Below, in pieces: positions 26,257-33,003 of a DNA stretch of 64,000 bases. Position numbers and translations under genes: made by a program. The notes beneath the pieces are model-generated. The model was not told the DNA's origin and made no database searches. It saw only the letters and a list, made by a program, of their open reading frames with translations. Source of the stretch: SM1-73 sp964588305 (GTDB lineage Bacteria > Zixibacteria > MSB-5A5 > SM1-73). The DNA is taken from the NCBI GenBank assembly GCA_964588305.1, contig CAZPOP010000005.1, forward strand, positions 62,001 to 126,000, read 5' to 3'. Every line of letters begins with the position of its first letter. Position 1 is the stretch's first letter.

Positions 26257-27341
26257 ACGTTAAATCTGAAAAATATCACGTCGCCATCCTGCACCACATA
26301 ATCTTTCCCTTCCAATTTCAACGCCCCTTTTTCTTTTGCCTTATGGGCGGAGCCAAGCTCCGACAGTTGATCGAAACCTATCACCTCCGCTTTGATAAAT
26401 CCTCGTTCCATATCAGAATGCACCGTTCCCGCAGCCTTCAGGGCTTTGGTTCCAGAAGGAATGGTCCAAGCTTTAACCTCGTTTTCATTGGCGGTGAAAA
26501 AGGAAATCAGGTCCAACAGCTGGTAGGAGCTTTTTATCACCCGGTTAACTGCGGACTCCTTTAGTCCCAGATCATCCATGAAGGCCTTCCTGTCTTCGTC
26601 CTCCAGCTGACTTAATTCCATCTCCAATTTCCCGCAGACCGAGCAAACCTGAATTTTCTTTCGCTTATGGAATTCACTTAACTCTGTCTCCAAATTATCC
26701 TTGACTTTAATCTGCTCCTCGTCCAGATTCAAAATAAGAAGCAGAGGCTTCTGGGACAGAAAACCGTACCCTCTCACCAACCTTGCCTCCTCTGCGGATA
26801 ACTCGAGTTCCCGCAAAGGGACCTCCTGGTCCAAGGCTTCCTTGAATCTCTGTAAGACCTGCAGCTCCCTTCTGTCTTCCTCATCCTTAGAGGAAGCCAC
26901 GGTTTTCTCCAACCGCTTCAGTCTTTTTTCTATTATGTCCAGATCGATTACGATTAGATCCAGATCCAGGTTTTTGATATCTCTTTTGGGGTCGAGGGAG
27001 CCGGAAACGTGCATCACGTTATCGTCTTTGAAATGCCTGACCACGTGCGCTAGCTCGTCCACCTCTCTTAGGGAATGATAGAATTCTGCATCCGAGCCCT
27101 TCTCTTTGGTCTCCTTCACCAAACCTGCAACGTCGATATATTCCACCTCTGCCGGGCTGACCTTCTTGGGATTATACGTTGGCGCAAGCTTATACAATCT
27201 CTCATCCGGAACCTTAACCACGCCTCGATTAGCTTCCTTGACCCCCAAAGAGAACTCACCTGTTTTGGCAGAAGCGCTGGTCAAGGCATTAAAAACCGTG
27301 GTCTTTCCCACAAAGGGAAGCCCGACTATTCCAACCTTCAT
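26253..27341 (-). CDS. ychF: Ribosome-binding ATPase YchF (OBG-like)
   Basis: 362 residues. G1 reads GLPFVGKTTVFNALT (usually GLPNVGKSTLFNALT). G3 is YIDVAGLVKETKEKGSDAEF, with a variation of the GxGLGNxFL segment. The G4 position is LNLDEE, the non-GTP form expected for this ATP-preferring family. A coiled-coil arm (LDIIEKRLKRLEKTVASSKD) and a C-terminal TGS domain (GKDYVVQDGDVIFFRFNV) complete the fold. YchF binds ribosomes and hydrolyses ATP in the cytoplasm. It leads a likely two- or three-gene unit with the TPR membrane genes. Confidence 0.94.
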   Translation of the reverse strand: MKVGIVGLPFVGKTTVFNALTSASAKTGEFSLGVKEANRGVVKVPDERLYKLAPTYNPKKVSPAEVEYIDVAGLVKETKEKGSDAEFYHSLREVDELAHVVRHFKDDNVMHVSGSLDPKRDIKNLDLDLIVIDLDIIEKRLKRLEKTVASSKDEEDRRELQVLQRFKEALDQEVPLRELELSAEEARLVRGYGFLSQKPLLLILNLDEEQIKVKDNLETELSEFHKRKKIQVCSVCGKLEMELSQLEDEDRKAFMDDLGLKESAVNRVIKSSYQLLDLISFFTANENEVKAWTIPSGTKALKAAGTVHSDMERGFIKAEVIGFDQLSELGSAHKAKEKGALKLEGKDYVVQDGDVIFFRFNV

Positions 27342-27398
27342 AATATTCTTCCTAAAGGATTGTTCAATTTCTGAAAGCTGTCCGGTAGCCTCTTTCTC

Positions 27399-27460
27399 GA
27401 GTGTTCCCTTCAGCGGGACAGGTCAAGCTGAAGTCGAAGACCCTGGTGGCTTGACACTCC
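27399..27460. repeat. Inverted pair of degenerate GGAGT-tag hairpins
   Basis: The left copy is GAGT plus GTTCCC/GCGGGAC-like arms near 27399-27419. The right copy is GTCAAGC (27422-27428) and GCTTGAC (27449-27455) followed by ACTCC, with its loop expanded to 20 bases. Confidence 0.6.
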
Positions 27461-27477
27461 AGGGAGACATCTGCACC

Positions 27478-28260
27478 TCACGTAATGTCTATTTGACTTA
27501 TGTTCTGATGTACAAAATCTGGTTGAAATTCTTCATCTAGGCTTTTTAAGATCTCCGCATCTTTATATTTGCCCGAGGTCACAAAGACCGTCTTGATTCC
27601 CACTTTCTTTGCCCCTAACAAGTCGGAAAGGGGATCATCGCTTATCATCACGCAATCGTCTGGTTTCGCCCGAAATTCTCTTAGGACCTCACGAAAGAAA
27701 TCGGGGTTAGGTTTGCCAAAGACTGTTGCCCTTTTTTGACAGCAATACTCCAAAGCTTTGACTGCCGCTCCCACCGAGGGAGAGAGCTCTCCTTTCTCAT
27801 CTTTGTACAACCTGTTTTCGTGAAGGGCCAACAAATATGCATCGTTTTTCACCAGAGCGTTGACGGCTGTTTTCAGTTTCTGATACGTTAAGGACGTATC
27901 CAGACCGACCAGGACCGCGTCCGTCTTCTCGTCTTCTTTGGTCTCTATCCCATTTTCGTTCAAGAAAGCCTTCAACCCGGGGCCGCCTATCACAAAACAG
28001 CTCTTGATCTTTTGATTCTTGAGCCAACTCAAAGCGGCCCCCATGCAGGTTACCAAGTTTTCTTCTTCCAGATGAAATCCTACACTTCGCAACAAACCCA
28101 AGAGATCGATCGGCCTGTGAGTGGTGTTATTGGATACCAAAACAAATCTGTGACCTTTCGATTCCAAGGATTTCATCCACTGGATTGCTCCGCCTATGGG
28201 AGAGAAGGATTTGTCTTTAACGATGGTTCCTTCGATGTCTATTAGGTAGAGGTGGTTCAT
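27478..28260 (-). CDS. HAD-superfamily hydrolase, NagD-like
   Basis: 260 residues of the class II (NagD) HAD type. Motif I is LIDIEGTIV, motif II VLVSNNTT, the C2 cap follows, and motifs III/IV are KPNPDFF and MISDDPLSDLLGAKKVGIKT. The second catalytic Asp of DxD is Glu here (DIE), a change that usually weakens phosphatase activity. Family members dephosphorylate sugar or nucleoside phosphates in the cytoplasm. The substrate is unknown and the gene stands alone. Confidence 0.9.
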   Translation of the reverse strand: MNHLYLIDIEGTIVKDKSFSPIGGAIQWMKSLESKGHRFVLVSNNTTHRPIDLLGLLRSVGFHLEEENLVTCMGAALSWLKNQKIKSCFVIGGPGLKAFLNENGIETKEDEKTDAVLVGLDTSLTYQKLKTAVNALVKNDAYLLALHENRLYKDEKGELSPSVGAAVKALEYCCQKRATVFGKPNPDFFREVLREFRAKPDDCVMISDDPLSDLLGAKKVGIKTVFVTSGKYKDAEILKSLDEEFQPDFVHQNISQIDIT

Positions 28261-28447
28261 GACAGTCGTATTTTAAGCTATTTTCGCCACCTTGTCAATG
28301 ATTTTGACGTGTTGCTTCAATGCAATTGTTTCATAGTCGCCTGATTCGTCAGGCAAAACATTGCAGATCATGTGACTCTTAAGGAAACCCAGAAGGGCCG
28401 ACGCCACCTTGGAGCGTCAAACTTCAGGGACTGTTGAAAATGTTTTT

Positions 28448-28473
28448 GGAGTCCGAAAGCTCGCTTTCGCGAC
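28448..28473 (+). repeat. GGAGT-tag hairpin repeat
   Basis: Tag GGAGT with arms CGAAAGC and GCTTTCG around TC; the outer bases GTC and GAC also pair. It faces the copy at 28528. Confidence 0.65.
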
Positions 28474-28527
28474 GTTTTGAAATGCAGATGTTCTTACAGC
28501 ACTACTACGTAAACTCTTAGAAAAACC

Positions 28528-28550
28528 GCACCAGCAAGCTGGTGCACTCC
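28528..28550 (-). repeat. GGAGT-tag hairpin repeat
   Basis: Arms GCACCAGC and GCTGGTGC around AA, followed by ACTCC. Identical to the copy at 53729-53751. Confidence 0.85.
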
Positions 28551-28620
28551 ACTTTGACTTTTCAACATTCCCTTTAGCCTGACCTTAGACCCTCCCCAAG
28601 CATGGGAAGCTCCAAACCTG

Positions 28621-28643
28621 GTTCACCTAAAGGTGAACACTCC
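28621..28643 (-). repeat. GGAGT-tag hairpin repeat
   Basis: Arms GTTCACCT and AGGTGAAC around AA, followed by ACTCC, 22 bases past the stop of the PfkB gene. Identical to 60992-61014. Confidence 0.85.
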
Positions 28644-28664
28644 AGAGATTCCCCAAAAGGTCCA

Positions 28665-29582
28665 TCAGAGGGTTACTGCAATCTTCTGGAACAGTCTTTT
28701 TATTCCCTCTGTCCCGGAAACCTTGCACTTCTCAGCTGCCACGCGGTTGGCGAAACTGACAGACTCCACCAAATCCTTCGTTTTCATATAACAGACCAAA
28801 AAACCGGCAGAGAAAACGTCACCGCATCCGGTGGCATCTTCAAACCTTCGAACCTTCCTACCTTTGAACCTTCGAACCTTATTGTCAAAAATCATCAAAG
28901 CGCCATCTTTTCCCAACGTGACCAAAACGGCTTGAGGTCCCAAACTCAGAATGTGTTTCCCGAATTCTCTGACCTCCTGGTCGGATTTCAGATTTTTCTT
29001 AGCCAGCACTTTCATTTCCGGTAAGTTCATCTGCACTATATCTGCCTGCCTTATCCATTCTCTCCAATTCTTCGGCGCATCAAAAAATCTTTTTCCAGAC
29101 TGGTCCACCCCCAGAGTCAAGCTGTGAACATCCATGAAGACCAGGGCATCGGTTTCCCTTCGTGTCTTCTTCAGGGTCTTTAGCGAGAGATCGGAACCTG
29201 AGATGAAGTTGACCAGTATCACGTCGGCTTTCAAAAACGGTTTGATCTGAGCATAGATCAAAGCAGGAACTCTGTTCTTGAGAGTCTCCTCTCTTACGCT
29301 TTCTCTGCTGATGAAAAGATGGGCGTGATTGTTCTTGCTGCCGACTTTGCTGATTCCGCCCAGCTCGACATTGTGGACATTCCTCAGTTGCGATATGACA
29401 TGGCCGTACACGTCGTATCCAAGATTGCACACGGGATGTATTCTTACATCTTCTCTTCCCAGATAGGACAGGGATAGAATGTTGTAAAGGATTCCCCCGA
29501 AGCTTTCTGTCTTTTTCCCGTTAGGGAAGATTATGGTATCTTTGTTTATGGTACCGATAACAACGATATCGAATTGGGCCAT
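28665..29582 (-). CDS. PfkB-family carbohydrate kinase
   Basis: 305 residues with a ribokinase-like fold: GTINKDTIIFPNGKKTESFG near the N-terminus, the GG substrate loop (FGGILYNILSLSYLG) and the C-terminal signature DATGCGDVFSAGFLVCY. Just before that signature is an in-frame duplication: RKVRRF occurs twice, eight residues apart, encoded by two copies of CCTTCGAACCTT (plus strand 28845-28856 and 28869-28880). It may extend a surface loop. The substrate is unknown; the gene is only distantly like the kinase at 11918-12877. Confidence 0.92.
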   Translation of the reverse strand: MAQFDIVVIGTINKDTIIFPNGKKTESFGGILYNILSLSYLGREDVRIHPVCNLGYDVYGHVISQLRNVHNVELGGISKVGSKNNHAHLFISRESVREETLKNRVPALIYAQIKPFLKADVILVNFISGSDLSLKTLKKTRRETDALVFMDVHSLTLGVDQSGKRFFDAPKNWREWIRQADIVQMNLPEMKVLAKKNLKSDQEVREFGKHILSLGPQAVLVTLGKDGALMIFDNKVRRFKGRKVRRFEDATGCGDVFSAGFLVCYMKTKDLVESVSFANRVAAEKCKVSGTEGIKRLFQKIAVTL

Positions 29583-29601
29583 AGCTGTGGAAAACAGTGA
29601 C

Positions 29602-29623
29602 GCGAGACAAGTCTCGCTACTCC
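29602..29623 (-). repeat. GGAGTA-tag hairpin repeat
   Basis: Arms GCGAGAC and GTCTCGC around AA, followed by TACTCC, with GAC on the other flank. The near-identical copy at 58075 has one mispaired base. A half copy (TCTCGCTACTCC) lies at 29671-29682. Confidence 0.8.
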
Positions 29624-29675
29624 GGGGTTTGTCCCCCTCACCCTACCCTCTCCCCCACGGCAGAGGGAAATCTCG

Positions 29676-30707
29676 CTACTCCCGGAAGCTTAGCTGGGTC
29701 AAAAGAGCTTCAAAGACCTCTTGGGTGGTGATCTCGGTCATACATTTGAAGTGTTTCTTAGGGCACTTATTCTTCCCGTGAATTCCGCAGGGACGGCACT
29801 CTATCTTTTTTTCGATGACTATGTTGCCCTCTCCATAAGGAGCAAAGCCGAATTCGGGGACGGTTGATCCGAAGATGGCTACCACCGGCTTTTTCATGGC
29901 TGAGGCGATATGAACCGGAGCACTGTCATTAGACAAAATCACCTTGCATTTGGAGATTACCGCGGCTGATTGCAGGATGTTGGCTTTTCCCGCGAGAATC
30001 ACAGGTTCTTCCTCCATAAGATTGGCAATCTCCAAACAGAGTTTCTCATCTTGCTTCGAACCCAAAAAGACCACTTTGCTACCCGCTTCTTTAATTAGCA
30101 GATCCGAAACCTGGGCAAATCTTTCGGGCAACCATCTTTTAGTGGCCCAGACCGAGCCAGGAGCAATTCCCACCATCTTATCATCATCCTTAATACCCGC
30201 ATCATAGAGTAATTGTGAAGCGTATGAAAAATCCTCGGAGCTGGGAAAGAGCTCAGGAGTCTTGTTCGACAGGTCATGACTAAAGTCGTTCAGCAGGCAA
30301 AGATTACGACCGACTTCATGCAGGTTGTCTTGATACCTTACCTTCCGGGTGAAGAAAAACGAACCTGCGCTTTTGTCGAACCCGATCCTTTGAGGAATCT
30401 TTGCCAGATAGGCCAGAAGCGCGCTGCGAATATGTCGGTGGGGAATTATGGCCAAATCAAATTCTTTCTTTTTTATTCTTCGTACCTGTTTAACAAAATT
30501 CTTCAGTCCCTTCTCTTCTCCTCTTTTGTCATAGACAAGAATCTCATTCAAATGGGGATTGTTCTCCAGGACGTTCCTGGTCTCGGGTATCAGCAAGAAT
30601 GAGATGAAAGAATTCGGAAAGAGCTCTCTGGCGGCTCTAATCAAAGGAGTACAGAGAATAACGTCTCCCAGGAATGCTGTCTGAATAATGAGGATTCTGC
30701 TGATCAT
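29676..30707 (-). CDS. Glycosyltransferase family 9 (ADP-heptose:LPS heptosyltransferase type)
   Basis: 343 residues from ATG 30707 (AGGA upstream), where the family begins (MISRILIIQTAFLGDVILCTPL). Other landmarks: IPHRHIRSALLAYLAKIPQR, GIAPGSVWATKRWLPERFA, and the ADP-heptose side VILSNDSAPVHIASAMKKPVVAIFGSTVPEFGFAPYG. The class adds heptose to the LPS inner core on the cytoplasmic face of the inner membrane, which implies a diderm envelope. Its TAG stop comes from a degenerate repeat (GGGAGTAGCGAG). The LpxL-like gene lies upstream. Confidence 0.93.
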   Translation of the reverse strand: MISRILIIQTAFLGDVILCTPLIRAARELFPNSFISFLLIPETRNVLENNPHLNEILVYDKRGEEKGLKNFVKQVRRIKKKEFDLAIIPHRHIRSALLAYLAKIPQRIGFDKSAGSFFFTRKVRYQDNLHEVGRNLCLLNDFSHDLSNKTPELFPSSEDFSYASQLLYDAGIKDDDKMVGIAPGSVWATKRWLPERFAQVSDLLIKEAGSKVVFLGSKQDEKLCLEIANLMEEEPVILAGKANILQSAAVISKCKVILSNDSAPVHIASAMKKPVVAIFGSTVPEFGFAPYGEGNIVIEKKIECRPCGIHGKNKCPKKHFKCMTEITTQEVFEALLTQLSFRE

Positions 30708-30767
30708 GGTCCTGGATTTATTGACTACGGTGGTGCATTGTCCGGCCCAGGTAGGCGATTGGCAAGG

Positions 30768-30790
30768 ATCTGCCTGAAGGCAGATGCTCC
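30768..30790 (-). repeat. GGAGT-type hairpin repeat (tag GGAGC)
   Basis: Arms ATCTGCCT and AGGCAGAT around GA, followed by GCTCC. Related to GTCTGCCT/AGGCAGAC at 57307 by one paired change. Confidence 0.8.
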
Positions 30791-30833
30791 GTTGATTGCC
30801 ACTCCAGATCCGTTTCATCCGTTGACAGCTGCA

Positions 30834-31733
30834 TCAATATTCATCGGTGGTGCTTTTCCAGCGGCGGTGGGGCCAGAACCAGTGATCCGGATACTTGCGA
30901 ATATATTTCTCCAGCATGGAGGTGTATGCCTGGGTCAACCTTTGAATGTCGTCTTCCTTGTTTTTACTTCTCTGTATGAATAATGGCTCTTCGATAATAA
31001 TCTTTTGCCGACAGCTTCTTTCTCTTATTATAAATCCCATAATGATTGGGGCATTCATCTTGAGAGCAAAGGCAGCCGGACCTTTCGGGGTGGAAGCGGG
31101 ACGACCGAAGAAATCAACGACCGTTCCATCGTTTCCCGCATCCTGGTCGGAGAGCATGGCAATGAACCGATTGTTCTTTAAGGCCCTAATCACTCCCTTG
31201 GCGGCTGTTCCCATCTTGATGATTCCGATCCCCATACGTTTTCTGTAGTCGTTCATCAAATCATCAACCAGGATATTATGCTGCTCTCCCACCAAGAAAT
31301 CCACTGGATATCCGCTCTGACTGGTAGCTGCCCCCATCAGTTCCCAGCTGCCAAAATGACCCGCCACCACAATTGCCCCCTTTCCCTTCCTTATGGCTTC
31401 ATCGAAATTCTCGGTCCCTTCAAATTCCACCATGCATGAGATTTTTCTCTTATTAAGAGAAGGGAACAAAGCGTACTCCACCATGGACTTTCCTATGTTC
31501 TTATAAGCCTCGCGGCCAATCTTCCTCAACTCCCTGGTCGTCTTCTCATCGCCTAAGGAGTTCTTCAGGTTGATTAAGGTAACCTTTCGTCTTATTCTAA
31601 AAACGTCAAAAGCCAAAACGCCCAGAGAAGATCCAAGAAACAGAGCACAACTGTAAGGGAGAGCCCTCAGGATCGTGCCCAGAAAGCAAGTGATCCAATA
31701 TTCAAACTTATGCTTGATCTTGGGAGGAGTCAT
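30834..31733 (-). CDS. LpxL/HtrB-type lipid A acyltransferase
   Basis: 299 residues from ATG 31733 (AGGAGA upstream), overlapping the peptidase gene by 26 bases. After a membrane segment, the acyltransferase motif HFGSWE (HX4E) sits in VVAGHFGSWELMGA. Further on are the family motifs MLSDQDAGNDGTVVDFFGRP and STPKGPAAFALKMNAPI, and the C-terminal HWFWPHRRWKS. The enzyme transfers an acyl chain to Kdo-lipid A (or to PIM in actinobacteria) at the inner membrane. With the GT9 gene downstream it forms a lipid A/core synthesis pair. Confidence 0.93.
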   Translation of the reverse strand: MTPPKIKHKFEYWITCFLGTILRALPYSCALFLGSSLGVLAFDVFRIRRKVTLINLKNSLGDEKTTRELRKIGREAYKNIGKSMVEYALFPSLNKRKISCMVEFEGTENFDEAIRKGKGAIVVAGHFGSWELMGAATSQSGYPVDFLVGEQHNILVDDLMNDYRKRMGIGIIKMGTAAKGVIRALKNNRFIAMLSDQDAGNDGTVVDFFGRPASTPKGPAAFALKMNAPIIMGFIIRERSCRQKIIIEEPLFIQRSKNKEDDIQRLTQAYTSMLEKYIRKYPDHWFWPHRRWKSTTDEY

Positions 31734-32652
31734 CTGTGGCTTCTCCTTGGGACGTCCCTTCTGCTTTCCGTTCCTCTGATTCCCATCGCCTAAGCGTTCT
31801 CCTGGTGTAACGCTTTTTTGCAAAATAAAGGATTACTATCAGAAAGGCAAGCCCCACCCAAAGAAGGAAGGTGTCACCAAAAAAGCTGATCCAGCTGTAT
31901 TTGCCCTCTAAATATGACTCAAAACCCATTTGAAACGTAAGATAACTCGATCCGATGGTCTTCAGTAACGCTAAATCTATGCTGGTGCCCGAAGCCAGGT
32001 GATCGACCAACTCCCTTATTGCCCCTTCTCCATATTCGTCGGTAAGGTAAGAGACTGCCAAGAAACTCTCGGTATAAGCCAGCTGGGCTTTCGCTTCCCG
32101 GAATGCGTTTACCGATTCTATTTCCGACAATCGAAGAACCGAGCCGGTAAGGACGGCCCGGGCCACCGCAACATCCTGGCCGATCCGCCATTCCCGGGAC
32201 TGATGCATGGCGAATCCCTCGTCCAGCCATCGTGGAAGTGCAGCCCCTTTGGCCAAATTCCCCAAAAAGATGTGAGCCAACTCGTGAGCTACCAGCTCCG
32301 AGAAGGGACGATGATAGTTGAACTGAAGAGGCGACTTCAAGACTATGGTGTTACGGCTGGGAATGGCGCAGCCGATGCCCCAATCAGGGAAACCACCGCC
32401 CACCATTGATCTGAATTCCGCGTCACTTTCTACCACATAGACGCTGACCACCTGGGTCAAAGTGTCGTCCAGAAACGACGATATCTGCTGGTATGAGGAT
32501 TCCAGGTGGTTCTTTACCTCCCCGGCAAGATTGAGGTCATGAGCGTGAATATGAAAATGAGACGTGCTTAAAGTAGCCTGGGCAGCGCAAAGCTTAGCCC
32601 CTAAGAGCAGAAGAAACGAAATCGTAACAATTTTTCTGACTGAGCCACTCAT
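31708..32652 (-). CDS. Membrane-anchored gluzincin metallopeptidase (peptidase MA-like)
   Basis: 314 residues. Signal peptide about 1-24, zinc motif HELAHIF (123-127) and downstream PRWLDEGFAMHQSREW supplying the third ligand Glu. A membrane segment near 245-270 (FFGDTFLLWVGLAFLIVILY) and a basic/acidic cytoplasmic tail follow. The architecture is that of the peptidase_MA_2 family, extracytoplasmic proteases whose substrates are not known. It is coupled by overlap to the acyltransferase gene. Confidence 0.9.
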   Translation of the reverse strand: MSGSVRKIVTISFLLLLGAKLCAAQATLSTSHFHIHAHDLNLAGEVKNHLESSYQQISSFLDDTLTQVVSVYVVESDAEFRSMVGGGFPDWGIGCAIPSRNTIVLKSPLQFNYHRPFSELVAHELAHIFLGNLAKGAALPRWLDEGFAMHQSREWRIGQDVAVARAVLTGSVLRLSEIESVNAFREAKAQLAYTESFLAVSYLTDEYGEGAIRELVDHLASGTSIDLALLKTIGSSYLTFQMGFESYLEGKYSWISFFGDTFLLWVGLAFLIVILYFAKKRYTRRTLRRWESEERKAEGTSQGEATDDSSQDQA

Positions 32653-32712
32653 TCATAGAGTCCATTTTGGATCCTACCATCGGGACAGGCAACGTGCCAA
32701 CTCAGATAGAGG

Positions 32713-32735
32713 GTCAAGCTGAAGCTTGACACTCC
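32713..32735 (-). repeat. GGAGT-tag hairpin repeat
   Basis: Arms GTCAAGC and GCTTGAC around TGAA, followed by ACTCC. Identical to 1729-1751. Confidence 0.85.
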
Positions 32736-32779
32736 AGTATCCTTGCGAGGTATGAGAACCCCCGGGGCTATCGACAATA

Positions 32780-32864
32780 TCATTCTGAATCACCTGCTTC
32801 TAGTGTGCACCATGCGGCTCGCACCTGATTGAGTGCACCAGATTCTTCACTTCATTCAGAATGA
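32780..32864. repeat. Inverted-repeat element (TCATTCTGAAT ends)
   Basis: TCATTCTGAAT at 32780-32790 is the exact complement of ATTCAGAATGA at 32854-32864. The right end TTCACTTCATTCAGAATGAC resembles TTCACTTCGTTCAGGGTGAC at 40635-40654, so the two may belong to one repeat family. Confidence 0.6.
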
Positions 32865-33003
32865 CACAAGGGAGGTCTTGCGGTTTTTCGACCGACGCCC
32901 CTGTTGAGACACCCAGAAATCTATTTTTGGGTTCTATTGTTCCTTGTTTCTTCATTCTCATGTATTGTTGTGCGCTTAATCCGCTTGATCCGTTGACAGC
33001 GGC

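Larger units (their letters stand above)
28427..28572. mobile_element. MITE-like element with GGGACTGTTGAAAA ends and a nested hairpin pair
   Basis: Left GGGACTGTTGAAAA (28427-28440) and right TTTTCAACATTCCC (28559-28572) match with one mismatch. Inside, an inverted pair of GGAGT-tag hairpins (28448-28473 and 28528-28550) face each other. The ends match those of 6347-6465, while the interior differs. Confidence 0.6.
28261..28664. other. Repeat-rich spacer
   Basis: No gene. The spacer contains the MITE-like element 28427-28572 with two nested GGAGT-tag hairpins, and a further hairpin at 28621-28643. Confidence 0.8.
32653..33003. other. Repeat-rich spacer
   Basis: No gene. It contains the GGAGT-tag hairpin at 32713-32735 and an inverted-repeat element at 32780-32864. 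Confidence 0.75.
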
